Origin: Natronosalvus amylolyticus
Lineage (GTDB): Archaea > Halobacteriota > Halobacteria > Halobacteriales > Natrialbaceae
Length of the DNA: 64,000 nucleotides
Direction of reading: 5' to 3'
NCBI RefSeq assembly: GCF_024298845.1
Contig: NZ_CP101156.1
Location: 2,046,001-2,110,000 of the forward strand
The first letter of the stretch is position 1; the number at the start of each line of letters is the position of its first letter. Below the pieces are notes generated by a model. That model was not told where the DNA came from, made no database searches, and saw nothing but the letters and a program-made list of their open reading frames with translations. Position numbers and translations under genes: made by a program. Positions 27,290 to 35,626 of the stretch are shown here, piece by piece.

Positions 27290-28081
27290 ATGATCAGCGA
27301 CTCGATCCGCGTCATCGCCGGGGACTGTACGGTCATCGCCGACGGCACCGACCGCAGCGAATACCGCGGGCGCGTGACGACCATCGTCAAGCCCGACAAC
27401 ACTGTCCTCGTCCACGACGTCGACGGCTACCAGCCGGTCGCCTGGCTCACTCGAGCCGACAGCGTCTCGAGCGACCGCTCGGATGGGTTCACCCTCGTCG
27501 CCAAGAAGGACACCCAGACCCTGCGCGTCGCCGCCCACGACCAGGATGGCTTCGGGACGTACCCCGCCTCGAGCGCCGGCATCCCCGTCGGCACCTGCCC
27601 AAACGACGACTGCACCGGCGTGCTCGTTCGCTCGAACGGCGTCCACTGTGTCGACTGTGGTGAGCGCTATGCGATTCCGAACGACGCGACGATTCGCGAC
27701 GAGCGCTGTTCGTGTGGCCTTCCACGGATGCGCGTCGAACGGGGACTCGCCTTTCACGTCTGTCTCGACCGCGACTGTGAATCACTCGACGACGCCGTCA
27801 CCGAGGCCTTCGGCCGCGAGTGGGACTGCCCGGAGTGTGGGAGCGACCTCCTGATTCTCCGACGCGGCGGGCTGATCGCCGGCTGTGAATCGTACCCCGA
27901 GTGTGAGACCGGCTACGTGATCCCGACCGGCGTCGTCGACGGCGAGTGTGGCTGTGGCCTCCCAACCTTCGACACCGGGCACGGCCGGCGCTGTCTGGAT
28001 GCGACCTGTGCTCGACTTGAGGAACGCGATCGAACCGCTCGTGACGCCCTCGAGGGGGAAGAAGCGGTCGTCGAGAAGTGA
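27290..28081 (+). CDS. NucS N-terminal-like domain fused to four C4 zinc-finger modules
   Basis: 263 residues. Residues 1-85 (IRVIAGDCTVIADG, RVTTIVKPDNTVLVHDVDGYQPVAWL) look like the DNA-binding domain of NucS/EndoMS (DUF91). The RecB-like nuclease domain is absent. Instead sixteen cysteines fall into four sets of four: C103/108/120/123, C140/142/158/163, C180/183/199/205 and C220/222/235/240. The third (CPECGSDLLILRRGGLIAGCESYPEC) is a topoisomerase-I-type finger. A nucleic-acid-binding role is likely, but no catalysis can be assigned. It is followed 118 bp later by endA. Confidence 0.82.
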   Translation: MISDSIRVIAGDCTVIADGTDRSEYRGRVTTIVKPDNTVLVHDVDGYQPVAWLTRADSVSSDRSDGFTLVAKKDTQTLRVAAHDQDGFGTYPASSAGIPVGTCPNDDCTGVLVRSNGVHCVDCGERYAIPNDATIRDERCSCGLPRMRVERGLAFHVCLDRDCESLDDAVTEAFGREWDCPECGSDLLILRRGGLIAGCESYPECETGYVIPTGVVDGECGCGLPTFDTGHGRRCLDATCARLEERDRTARDALEGEEAVVEK

Positions 28082-28199
28082 CGAAAGGGGCCCGAACAGT
28101 GTCGAGATCGACGGTGTCGAAGCAACCCTCGACCCGGTATTCATACGATGGCGACCCGCAATTCGCAGGCGCTTTGTGCCCGGCCACACAGGTTCGCGT

Positions 28200-29270
28200 A
28201 TGACACTCGAGGGTCGATTCGACGGCGACGTGGTTCGCGTTGCAGGTGACGCTCGCCAGCGATTTCACGACGCTCGCGGCTACGGCTATCCGCTCGAGGG
28301 TAACGAAATCGCGCTCGCGCCGGTCGAAGCCGCCCACCTGTTGTATCGTGGGGATATCGCTGTCGTCGATACGCGGTCCGGTGGCGCCCAAAACCTTGGG
28401 TTTCGCGACTTTCTCGCAGGCGATCACGGACCCGACTTCGGCGTTCGGTTTCTCGTCTACGCCGACCTCCGCTCGCGTGGGTTCTACCTGACCCCGGCCA
28501 GGGAACCGTGGCTCGAGGACCCACCAGATGCGGCGTTTGCCGTCTTTCCGCGCGGTTCCGGGCCCGGAGATGGCGAAATCGAGTACGCCCTGCAGGTCGT
28601 CGGCGAACGAACCGACCTGTCAGCGACCGACCTCGCGGCGGGCGCACTCGCCGTCGTCGACGAAGAGAGCGAGATTACCTACTTCGAGGTGAGTACGCCC
28701 GAAATTAGCGGCGATAGCGCGGCGGCGTTACCAACGGGGGTCGACGCCGACTTGCTCGAAGACCGTGTCGTCGTCTGGAACCCACCGGAGACGCTGTACG
28801 AACGCACGTTTTACGGCCAGCCACTCGAGGGGAGAGAGTACGACCGACCGACGCTCCAGTGTTCGTTGCTCGAGGCAGCCCACCTCAGCCGGAACGGCGC
28901 ACTCGAACTGGAGCCCGAACGGGTACTCGAACGTGGCCGGACCGTCGAAGGCGATCGATTCGACCGCCGGTTGGCGGTGTACACCGCACTGCGAGAAGCA
29001 GGAGTCGTCCCGAAAACCGGATACAAGTTCGGGGCCGACTTCCGCACGTACGCGTCCGTCGAAAGCGTCGACGACCTGGGCCACTCGGAGTTGCTGATCA
29101 GGGTCCACCCGAGCGAGCACGTCTTCGAGCCCCGAGACCTCGCGCTCGACGTTCGACTCGCCCACGGCGTCAGAAAAACCATGGTGTTCGCACTGGTGAG
29201 TTCCCAAAGTGGTGCGGAGAACCGGGCGGATTCGATAACCTGGCTCGCACTCACTCGACTGACCCCATGA
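28200..29270 (+). CDS. endA: tRNA-splicing endonuclease EndA
   Basis: 356 residues, the tandem-repeat homodimeric type usual in haloarchaea. The C-terminal repeat has the catalytic triad at Y284 (GYKFGADFRTY), H295 (GHSELLIRV) and K326 (VRKTMVF). The 11- and 31-residue spacings match the archaeal family. The N-terminal repeat (residues 1-170) keeps the fold but lacks the triad. It excises introns from pre-tRNA and pre-rRNA at bulge-helix-bulge motifs. ATG at 28200 begins the first repeat. A much longer open frame upstream overlaps the zinc-finger gene in another frame and is rejected. Confidence 0.94.
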   Translation: MTLEGRFDGDVVRVAGDARQRFHDARGYGYPLEGNEIALAPVEAAHLLYRGDIAVVDTRSGGAQNLGFRDFLAGDHGPDFGVRFLVYADLRSRGFYLTPAREPWLEDPPDAAFAVFPRGSGPGDGEIEYALQVVGERTDLSATDLAAGALAVVDEESEITYFEVSTPEISGDSAAALPTGVDADLLEDRVVVWNPPETLYERTFYGQPLEGREYDRPTLQCSLLEAAHLSRNGALELEPERVLERGRTVEGDRFDRRLAVYTALREAGVVPKTGYKFGADFRTYASVESVDDLGHSELLIRVHPSEHVFEPRDLALDVRLAHGVRKTMVFALVSSQSGAENRADSITWLALTRLTP

Positions 29271-29311
29271 AGTGACGGTGTTGTGAACATACTCGGTTGG
29301 GCAACAGGTAT

Positions 29312-30922
29312 ATGACTCGCCGGGCCGACTCATCGATAATGGCAGTTGGTGCAGTCGGCGCGCCGAACGTCCTCGTTCTCGGAGACACTCACGGAGATGG
29401 GATACTCGAGGCGCTCGAGTCCCGGCTTTCTCGCGTGACGCTAGTTCACGAGCGACAGCTCGAAGGCGCACTCGAGCGATTGAAAAACGAAGATTTCGCG
29501 TGCGTCGTCTGTCCCGCTTCATCGAGCGCACCAGCCCTGTCGACGCTCCTCGAAGCAGTCGAGAAACACGCCGAAAACGGAGAAGTCGTCTGTTATATCG
29601 AGTCCGGAAGGGAGACAGCGGGCAGTGAGTTCGAAGACGTCCCCTACCGGCCAGCGACGTTTCACACGACGGCCAAAGACACACTGGTCGACCACGTCGA
29701 GCGTTTCGTCGCGGAGCGTCACCGGGAAGAGATTATTCGTGCGCTCCAGCGTTCGACACAGGAGCTGTTTCACGCGACGTCGACCGAAGAAATTGCGGAG
29801 GCAGCCGTCGACACAGCAAACCGGCTGCTGGGCCATCCGTTCACCTCGGTTTTTCAGTACACCGAACGTGAAGATGGGTTCGACGTCGTTGCGACGACCG
29901 ACGAACGGCAAACGCACGGCGATCCACCACAGCGAATCCCCGCTGGCGACTCGCTGACCGGAACCGCCTTCGGGAACCAGCGCCCCGTCTACTTCGACAC
30001 CGGAATCGACACCACGACCGACGTCTTCGACGTCGAGTCAGTCGACGGCACCTCGTGGCTCGATGAACTCGTCGACCTCGAGGCCATCGACGTTCGATCG
30101 ATCGACGAAAGCGACGTCCTCACCGACCCATCCAACCCAATGTCGTCTGGATTTATTTTTCCGCTCGGCACCTACGGTACCCTCGGCGTCGTCGCGATCG
30201 AGCCACAGGCGTTCACCGTCGACGACTTTCGGTTCCTGAGCGTGCTGGCAGACACCACCACGGCGGCTCTGGAACGCACCGAGCGGGAACGAGCCCTCGA
30301 GGAGACCAACGATCGACTCGAGGCGTTCGCCGCCATCGTTTCTCACGACCTGCGGAATCCGCTGGCCGTCGCCACGGGGAAACTCCAGTTACTGGAAGCG
30401 GAGTGTGACAGCGACCAGATCGAAGGTATCGAGGACGCGCTGGGACGGATGGACAACCTCATCGAGGATGTCCTCACACTCGTCCGAAACGATATCGACG
30501 GCGACGATCTCGAGTGGGTCTCACTCGGCGTGGTCGCCAACCGGGCCTGGGACACCGTCGACACCGGCGACGCAAGCCTCGAAGTGGCCACGGACCTCGG
30601 TTCCGCCAGGGCGGTCGACGGTCCGCTCCAGGAGCTGTTCGAGAACCTCTTCGACAACGCCGTCACACACGGCGGTCGTGATGTGACCGTTCGGGTCGAG
30701 CCCCTCGAAACCGGCGGGTTCGCCATCGAAGACGATGGTGAAGGTATCGACGACGTCGACCGTTCCCGGCTGTTCGAGTACGGGTACACCTCGAGCGGGT
30801 CTGGAACCGGGCTCGGGCTCGCAATCGTCGAACGAATCGCGTCAGTTTTCGACTGGGAGGTCACCGCCCATACCGGGGCCGATGGGGGACTTCGCCTCGA
30901 GTTCCAGACCTTCGATCACTAA
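29312..30922 (+). CDS. Soluble sensor histidine kinase: degenerate receiver, GAF, HisKA, HATPase
   Basis: About 536 residues. The N-terminal ~125 residues resemble a receiver fold, but the phosphoacceptor site reads FACVVCPAS, so it is probably a pseudo-receiver. A GAF domain follows (about 150-320: ELFHATSTEEIAEAAVDTANRLLG to VVAIEPQAFTVDDFRFLSVLADTT). The kinase has the H-box AFAAIVSHDLRNPLAV, N-box LFDNAVTHGG, G1 AIEDDGEGIDD and G2 GSGTGLGLAIVERI. It has no membrane segment, so it senses internal signals. No response regulator is adjacent. The start is uncertain: ATG at 29312 or at 29339. Confidence 0.9.
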   Translation: MTRRADSSIMAVGAVGAPNVLVLGDTHGDGILEALESRLSRVTLVHERQLEGALERLKNEDFACVVCPASSSAPALSTLLEAVEKHAENGEVVCYIESGRETAGSEFEDVPYRPATFHTTAKDTLVDHVERFVAERHREEIIRALQRSTQELFHATSTEEIAEAAVDTANRLLGHPFTSVFQYTEREDGFDVVATTDERQTHGDPPQRIPAGDSLTGTAFGNQRPVYFDTGIDTTTDVFDVESVDGTSWLDELVDLEAIDVRSIDESDVLTDPSNPMSSGFIFPLGTYGTLGVVAIEPQAFTVDDFRFLSVLADTTTAALERTERERALEETNDRLEAFAAIVSHDLRNPLAVATGKLQLLEAECDSDQIEGIEDALGRMDNLIEDVLTLVRNDIDGDDLEWVSLGVVANRAWDTVDTGDASLEVATDLGSARAVDGPLQELFENLFDNAVTHGGRDVTVRVEPLETGGFAIEDDGEGIDDVDRSRLFEYGYTSSGSGTGLGLAIVERIASVFDWEVTAHTGADGGLRLEFQTFDH

Positions 30923-30974
30923 GGAGTTACAAAAACGGAGCGTTTCGAGGGGTTACAGAAAGTCAAGGAGAAAG

Positions 30975-31005
30975 CCCACGACTTGAGTCGTGGGATGAAT
31001 CCCAC
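30975..31005 (+). repeat. Left-end hairpins of the tnpB element
   Basis: Two mutually exclusive stems overlap. A 9-bp stem (CCCACGACT/AGTCGTGGG) lies at 30975-30994 and a 6-bp stem (GTGGGA/TCCCAC) with a TGAA loop at 30990-31005. Subterminal imperfect palindromes of this type are what the Y1 transposase recognises in IS200/IS605. Confidence 0.7.
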
Positions 31006-31095
31006 AACAGACGACACGAACCACGAGCGATAGCCAGTCCGAGTCTCCCACGCTCATCCATACCTTTACAAAACAATATTTCGTAAGATCTGGTG

Positions 31096-32430
31096 ATGAA
31101 GCGAGCCAATCGCTTCAACGTTCGCCCTCGCTCGGAGAAAGAGCGTGAGGTGTTCATTCGCTGGTTGGACGCTTCTGCGAGTCTCTGGAACGAGACCAAC
31201 TACGCTCGCCGCCAAGCCCTTCTTGAAGACGACGAAAGCATCTGGGACGCCGACACCGGCAAACTCGAAGGCAAATACAAGGGTGTTCTCAGCAGTTCCG
31301 TCGCCCAACAGATCATCCGCAAGAACTCCGAAGCGTGGCGGTCGTTCTTTTCCAGCAATGAGAGATACCACGCCGGCAAACTCGACGAGAAGCCGTCTCC
31401 ACCTGGATACTGGGGTAACGAAGACGATGGACGGGTACTCCGTACGTACGTTCGCAACGACCAGTACACCATCCAATTCGGGAAATATTCCCGGCTTGAA
31501 GTCCCGATCGGCTCTGAACTCAAAAACGAACTTGGGTTGAATCGGAACCAACGGCTTCGCGTTGAAGTTGCTGGTGAGCCGAAGTGGAGCGGCGAGCAAG
31601 GCCGACTCGAACTCGTGTACGACGAAACCGCAGATACGTTCAGGGCTTATCAACCAGTCACCGTCGACAGTTCTCGACTGGATTCACCACTGGCTTCGGA
31701 AGAAGCCGCTCTCGACGTGGGCGCGAACAATCTCGTCGCTTGCACGACGACAACCGGTTCTCAATACTTGTACGAAGGACGTGAGTTGTTCGAGCGGTTC
31801 CGCGAAACCACCGAACAAATCGCGTACTACCAGTCACTCCTCGAAGACCAGCGCAAATCCAGCAAGCGCATCGACCGCTTGTACCGTAAGCGCACGAATC
31901 GGCGCAAACACGCCCAAAACACCCTCGTCCGCGACCTCGTGGAACGTCTGTACGACGAGGGCGTGTCGACGCTGTACGTAGGCGACATCAAAGGCGTTCT
32001 CTCAACACATTGGTCGCCGGTTATAAACTCGAAGACGCACAACTTTTGGGCGTACCGCCGGTTCATCAATCGGCTCGAAGACATGTGCGAAGAGTACGGT
32101 ATCAGGGTCGAAGAGGAATCTGAAGCGTGGACGAGTCAGGAGTGTCCCGACTGTGGCGAGCGCGAAGGGACTATTCGCCACGAGGATTCGCTGGCGTGTC
32201 CGTGTGGGTTCGAGGGTCACGCCGACCTTGTCGCATCGGAATCGTTCCTGAGACAGCAGAACAACACAGTAGGGTCGATGGCACGGCCCGTGTACCTCAA
32301 GTGGAACAAACACAGTTGGCGGGAACATCATAGCCCGCCCTCCCTTGTGGAGACAACGGCCAACGAGGCGTACACAAACCAAAGTACCGCATCGAGCGGA
32401 AATATCGCTCTCGGGGACTCAGACGACTGA
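31096..32430 (+). CDS. tnpB: TnpB, RNA-guided nuclease family, with a non-canonical RuvC-II site
   Basis: 444 residues. RuvC-I is [15 protein letters not shown] (D207). The zinc finger is C350/C353 with C368/C370 (SQECPDCGE ... LACPCGFEG). RuvC-III is [10 protein letters not shown] (D377). The N-terminal part has the TnpB oligonucleotide-binding and helical regions ([21 protein letters not shown]). At RuvC-II, where TnpB normally has E-D-L, this protein has [11 protein letters not shown], so the usual Glu position is G296. Related haloarchaeal IS1341-type proteins often read this way to my knowledge. The nuclease may be inactive or use a relocated acid. GTG at 31093 abuts the chosen ATG. Confidence 0.9.
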   Translation: MKRANRFNVRPRSEKEREVFIRWLDASASLWNETNYARRQALLEDDESIWDADTGKLEGKYKGVLSSSVAQQIIRKNSEAWRSFFSSNERYHAGKLDEKPSPPGYWGNEDDGRVLRTYVRNDQYTIQFGKYSRLEVPIGSELKNELGLNRNQRLRVEVAGEPKWSGEQGRLELVYDETADTFRAYQPVTVDSSRLDSPLASEEAALDVGANNLVACTTTTGSQYLYEGRELFERFRETTEQIAYYQSLLEDQRKSSKRIDRLYRKRTNRRKHAQNTLVRDLVERLYDEGVSTLYVGDIKGVLSTHWSPVINSKTHNFWAYRRFINRLEDMCEEYGIRVEEESEAWTSQECPDCGEREGTIRHEDSLACPCGFEGHADLVASESFLRQQNNTVGSMARPVYLKWNKHSWREHHSPPSLVETTANEAYTNQSTASSGNIALGDSDD

Positions 32431-32433
32431 GAC

Positions 32434-32478
32434 TCCCACGAGAGGGATCTCACGACTTCAGTCGTGGGTGGATGTCAA
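32434..32478 (+). ncRNA. Right end / putative omega (reRNA) scaffold 3' end
   Basis: Right after the tnpB stop come TCCC...GGGA (32434-32447) and CACGACT-TC-AGTCGTG (32451-32466), then GGTGGATGTCAA. In IS200/IS605 elements the guide RNA of TnpB is transcribed across the 3' end of tnpB and the right end. Its 3' guide is the flanking sequence beginning at about 32479 here. RNA processing is inferred, not seen. Confidence 0.45.
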
Positions 32479-32491
32479 AACACCGCGTGTC

Positions 32492-32806
32492 TCAATGCTG
32501 GTTGTATCCGTGGCCGATGTACAACGCGAAGACGTTGAGTGTCAACAGCGTGACGAAAGCCAGCGCCACAGGTGCACTGCCCAGTCCGTTCACGAGGAGG
32601 GGGACATACAGGAACGGGAGGGCAATCGCAATCCAGAAGCTCAGGAACTGCGCTGGTGATCTGAGCGTGCTGGCCAGTCGGCGCACACGCGAGCCATAGC
32701 GGCTAACGGCTTCGGGCGGCGAGAGAGAGGGCGATTCGTTCGAAAGCGGGGATGAGCTGGACACAGGTAATCTCCTCGAGTTACTCGAGACATTCACTGC
32801 ACACAT
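32492..32806 (-). CDS. Small two-helix membrane protein
   Basis: 104 residues. A Ser-rich N-terminus (NVSSNSRRLPVSSSSPLSNE) is followed by a basic amphipathic part (RYGSRVRRLASTLRS) and two hydrophobic segments (FLSFWIAIALPFLYVPLLVNGLG and VALAFVTLLTLNVFALYIGHGY). It resembles a recurrent haloarchaeal hypothetical family with a FWIAIALPFLYVPLL core, and I know no function. Start is ATG 32806 or the codon before it. It is divergent from hisB, sharing a 211-bp region with two abutting palindromes. The tnpB element ends 14 bp from its 3' end. Confidence 0.7.
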   Translation of the reverse strand: MCAVNVSSNSRRLPVSSSSPLSNESPSLSPPEAVSRYGSRVRRLASTLRSPAQFLSFWIAIALPFLYVPLLVNGLGSAPVALAFVTLLTLNVFALYIGHGYNQH

Positions 32807-32893
32807 CATATAGCCAATCGAACATTGACGTATTTTCAGTCGTTTTCACCCCCGATATGGAGACCATACATCGTTTTTAGACGTGTTCAGAAT

Positions 32894-32912
32894 CGTCTAG
32901 ACGTTTTAAAAC
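32894..32912. promoter_or_regulatory. Abutting palindromes CGTCTAGACG and GTTTTAAAAC
   Basis: Two perfect 10-bp palindromes share the G at 32903, between the divergent small-membrane-protein gene and hisB. Flanking copies of TTTAGA and GCGTC-like words surround them. The TTTTAAAA centre could double as a TATA element. An operator is plausible. Confidence 0.4.
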
Positions 32913-33017
32913 ACCTTTAGAATGCGTCTTCAGAGATTCAGTAGCATCGGCTGGCTCGAGCGGAAATACCACCACCTCGAACGCAATCGCCTTGTAGGTT
33001 CGCGAACACGCACCAGT

Positions 33018-33605
33018 ATGAGCCAGCGAACGGCGACCGTCTCGCGCACGACGGGCGAGACGTCGATCGAGTGTACCCTGACCGTCGACGGTACCGGCGA
33101 ATCGACCGTCGACACCGGTATCGGCTTTTTCGATCACATGTGCAGCGCGTTCGCCAAGCACGGACTGTTCGATCTCGAACTGACGTGTGACGGCGACCTC
33201 GAGGTCGACGATCACCACACGGTCGAAGACGTTGCAATCGTCCTCGGGCAGGCGTTCGACGACGCACTCGGGGACCGGGCGGGTATCGTCCGATATGCCG
33301 ACCGACGGGTCCCACTCGACGAGGCAGTCGCCGATGCCGTCGTCGACGTGAGTGGCCGCCCGCGATTTTATTTCGAAGGTGGGTTTTCACAGGAGCAAAT
33401 CGGCGGGTTCACGAGCGACATGGCGCGTCACTTCGCCGAGTCGCTGGCGATGCACGCCGGCGTGACCCTCCATCTCTCAGTGGACGGCGACAACGCCCAC
33501 CACGAGGTGGAGGCACTGTTCAAAACGCTCGCTCGAACGCTCGACGACGCAACTCGACTCGACGAGCGACGGGAGGGAACGCCGAGCACGAAGGGGACCT
33601 TATAA
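33018..33605 (+). CDS. hisB: Imidazoleglycerol-phosphate dehydratase
   Basis: 195 residues, the monofunctional archaeal size, without the phosphatase domain. It catalyses the sixth step of histidine synthesis, IGP to imidazoleacetol phosphate. The repeated manganese-binding motifs are seen: [33 protein letters not shown], then [17 protein letters not shown] and [21 protein letters not shown] at 33018 ([15 protein letters not shown]) is the family start. No other his gene is adjacent, as is usual in haloarchaea, where the pathway is dispersed. Confidence 0.95.
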   Translation: MSQRTATVSRTTGETSIECTLTVDGTGESTVDTGIGFFDHMCSAFAKHGLFDLELTCDGDLEVDDHHTVEDVAIVLGQAFDDALGDRAGIVRYADRRVPLDEAVADAVVDVSGRPRFYFEGGFSQEQIGGFTSDMARHFAESLAMHAGVTLHLSVDGDNAHHEVEALFKTLARTLDDATRLDERREGTPSTKGTL

Positions 33606-33610
33606 CAGCG

Positions 33611-34312
33611 TCAGGCTCGACGGAGTTTGCCGCCCGATTCGACGAGTTCACCCTGTTCGATTGCGTACTCGATGATGGCATCGACTTCGTGGCGCTCGAG
33701 GTCGTAGGCACCCGCAGCAAGTCCCTCGACGTCGGCTCGAGCCATCGGGAACTCGCGGTTGCGGAGGAGACGCCGAACTTTTCCGTAGGCACGTGGCGGC
33801 GTAGAAGATTCGTCAGCCGTTTCGTCTCCCGTGCTCGAGTCAGGCTTTGGGGAGACCGGTTCGTCACTCGAGCCCTGCGTGTCGCCGTCGGTCGCCTGGA
33901 CTGCCCCGGCCTCGTTTTCCTCGGTGGCTGTAGAATCGTCGCTCGGGGCAGAACCGGGCTCGAGCAACACGCCGCCAGGTTCGTCGTTCAGGGGCGCGTT
34001 GGGTTTGCCCCGCTCGCTCCCATCCACAGCAGGCCCGTTTCCGTCCGCACCGTTCCCATCCGCAGTATCCCGCTCCGACTCGAGCGAAGCCGACTGGCTC
34101 GAGTCGACAGCCCCAGTCGCCCTGCCGGCTCGTGAGCCCCCAGTAGCTCGCTCGAGCAGTGGCTCCAACAGTGTCTCGAGCCGCTGTTGGCACGACTCAC
34201 ATAGTGCCGTCCGTCGTTGTTCTCGTTCGCTGGGCTCGAGCGATTCGGGGACGATTTCGAAGACGCCAACGGCTGGCTCACTGCAGAAATCACAGGTGTT
34301 GACTGCGCGCAT
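33611..34312 (-). CDS. Zinc-ribbon protein with acidic linker and C-terminal winged-helix-like domain
   Basis: 233 residues. The N-terminus has CDFC (C7, C10) and CESC (C38, C41), a four-cysteine zinc site. A ~120-residue acidic, Ser/Gly/Asp-rich low-complexity linker follows. The last ~65 residues (YGKVRRLLRNREFPMARADVEGLAAGAY to AIIEYAIEQGELVESGGKLRRA) look like a winged-helix domain. This combination suggests a small nucleic-acid-binding or regulatory protein, and I do not know a named family member. A TTTTTATC box about 25 bp upstream supports the ATG at 34312. Its stop is 5 bp from the convergent hisB stop. Confidence 0.75.
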   Translation of the reverse strand: MRAVNTCDFCSEPAVGVFEIVPESLEPSEREQRRTALCESCQQRLETLLEPLLERATGGSRAGRATGAVDSSQSASLESERDTADGNGADGNGPAVDGSERGKPNAPLNDEPGGVLLEPGSAPSDDSTATEENEAGAVQATDGDTQGSSDEPVSPKPDSSTGDETADESSTPPRAYGKVRRLLRNREFPMARADVEGLAAGAYDLERHEVDAIIEYAIEQGELVESGGKLRRA

Positions 34313-34534
34313 ACCCTCGCATTTCGGTGCTGGCGATAAAAACGTGGCCACCACGATCTGGTCCGAACCCGCGATTTCTCGTGCCCTTCCCCGCACTGCT
34401 CCAGTCTCCAAGTTCCACAGCCAAAGGGCTCGAGTCTCGATATCCTCCAGATGAGCGTGTTCGACCAGTCGAAGCAACCTCGAGCGTCGATCACGTATCA
34501 TTATACGGACGGGGCCGTACTATCCGGGAGACGA

Positions 34535-35038
34535 ATGTTCGACGAAATCATGGAGAAGTTCGAGGGGTCACCGAGTCAGCAGGCCGTTATTCGCCTGTTG
34601 CTCGAGCGTGGGTTCTCCGTCAACGACGACGGGCGGGTCGTCTCCGGCGGCATCGAAATTCCGAACACCGGAATCGCCCGCGAGATCGACGTCGACCGAC
34701 GGGTCGTCGACTCGACGACCGACGTCATCCTCGAGGACCCCGAACTCCGGCGTATCTTTCAGAACATCTCGCAAGTGCCCAGTCTGATGGATCTGGCACC
34801 GGTGCTCGACCTGACGGTCCTGTCCGTCGAGGTTGCCGACGCGGAACAGAAAGGCATCGTCGCCGCAGTCACCGGCGTGCTCGCAGAACACGACGTCTCG
34901 ATTCGCCAGACGATCAGCGAAGACCCTGAGTTCACCGACGAACCCCGGCTCCATCTGGTAACCGATCAAGAACTCCCTGGCGACGTGATCACCGATCTGC
35001 GCGCGCTACCGTTCGTTCGCACCCTCGAGATTCAATAA
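34535..35038 (+). CDS. ACT-domain regulator-like protein (COG2150 type)
   Basis: 167 residues. An N-terminal winged-helix-like part (MFDEIMEKFEGSPSQQAVIRLLLERGFSVND) is followed by a central segment (IPNTGIAREIDVDRRVVDSTTDVIL) and a C-terminal ACT domain (LTVLSVEVADAEQKGIVAAVTGVLAEHDVSI). Such proteins are predicted amino-acid-responsive regulators of amino acid metabolism. Its position near hisB is suggestive. CATTATAC about 30 bp before ATG 34535 supports this start over the ATG at 34451. Confidence 0.85.
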   Translation: MFDEIMEKFEGSPSQQAVIRLLLERGFSVNDDGRVVSGGIEIPNTGIAREIDVDRRVVDSTTDVILEDPELRRIFQNISQVPSLMDLAPVLDLTVLSVEVADAEQKGIVAAVTGVLAEHDVSIRQTISEDPEFTDEPRLHLVTDQELPGDVITDLRALPFVRTLEIQ

Positions 35039-35044
35039 CGAGAA

Positions 35045-35476
35045 TTATTGTACGGGTTCTTCCATCCGCGCCCAGCCGATAGCGTCGAGAACGACCACCC
35101 GGTCGTCGTAGCGAACGTAGACGCCGTTGTGGGCGTCGTCGTCGTTTTCGTAGTACGGTAGCGACCGACGGAGTGCGTCGACGATGTCCCACGCGCCCTC
35201 GCGCTCGAGGGTGACGTGCTCCCACTCCTCGCGGGCGTCGTACCGGATCGCCCGCCGGATCGCTCGACCGACCCCGGGCAGTTCGCGAAGGCGCTCGCTC
35301 GAGGCGTCGATGACGGTTGCTTCGGCAGGAATGTCCTCGACGATGCGCGCACCAACGTCGGCTTTCGGCTGACCGGTGGCCCTATCGCCGCCACGAGACC
35401 TGAGGAGGTAGCCAGCGACGGCCGCCACGCCGACCGCCAGTAGCGAGAGTGCGACGTTTTTACCCCTGAGTATCAT
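35045..35476 (-). CDS. Membrane-anchored hypothetical protein
   Basis: 143 residues. One N-terminal membrane helix (VALSLLAVGVAAVAGYLL) is followed by Arg and a soluble acidic domain with PGVGRAIRRAIRYDAREEWEHVTL and a final beta-rich part YVRYDDRVVVLDAIGWARMEEP. GVGRAIRRAI resembles a helix-hairpin-helix loop but is isolated, so I would not call DNA binding. No named family recognised. Its stop lies 6 bp from the end of the convergent ACT-domain gene. Confidence 0.72.
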   Translation of the reverse strand: MILRGKNVALSLLAVGVAAVAGYLLRSRGGDRATGQPKADVGARIVEDIPAEATVIDASSERLRELPGVGRAIRRAIRYDAREEWEHVTLEREGAWDIVDALRRSLPYYENDDDAHNGVYVRYDDRVVVLDAIGWARMEEPVQ

Positions 35477-35626
35477 AGCGCTATCTTACAGTAATCGGCT
35501 AAGTATCTTTCGCAATTATATGTCTTACTGACACTTCAGTTTCGAAGTGATACGGACGCATTTTGGGCGACACCGCCCGATAACCGGCAGCTAACCGCAA
35601 AAAAGAGTAGGCGGTACTCGAGAATG

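Larger units (their letters stand above)
30975..32478 (+). mobile_element. IS200/IS605-superfamily element with tnpB only (IS1341-like)
   Basis: A tnpB gene is flanked by end structures and lacks the Y1 transposase tnpA. The left end has CCCACGACT-TG-AGTCGTGGG and an overlapping GTGGGA-TGAA-TCCCAC. The right end has CACGACT-TC-AGTCGTG. No terminal inverted repeats or target duplication are visible, as expected for this superfamily. The boundaries are approximate: GTCAA precedes the left hairpin, and GATGTCAA follows the right one. It separates the histidine kinase gene from a small membrane-protein gene and disrupts neither. Movement would need a tnpA in trans. Confidence 0.8.

Noticed and set aside
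30975-32478. CRISPR-like array in the tnpB element
   Set aside because: The palindromes occur once at each end of a transposon and are not spaced repeats.
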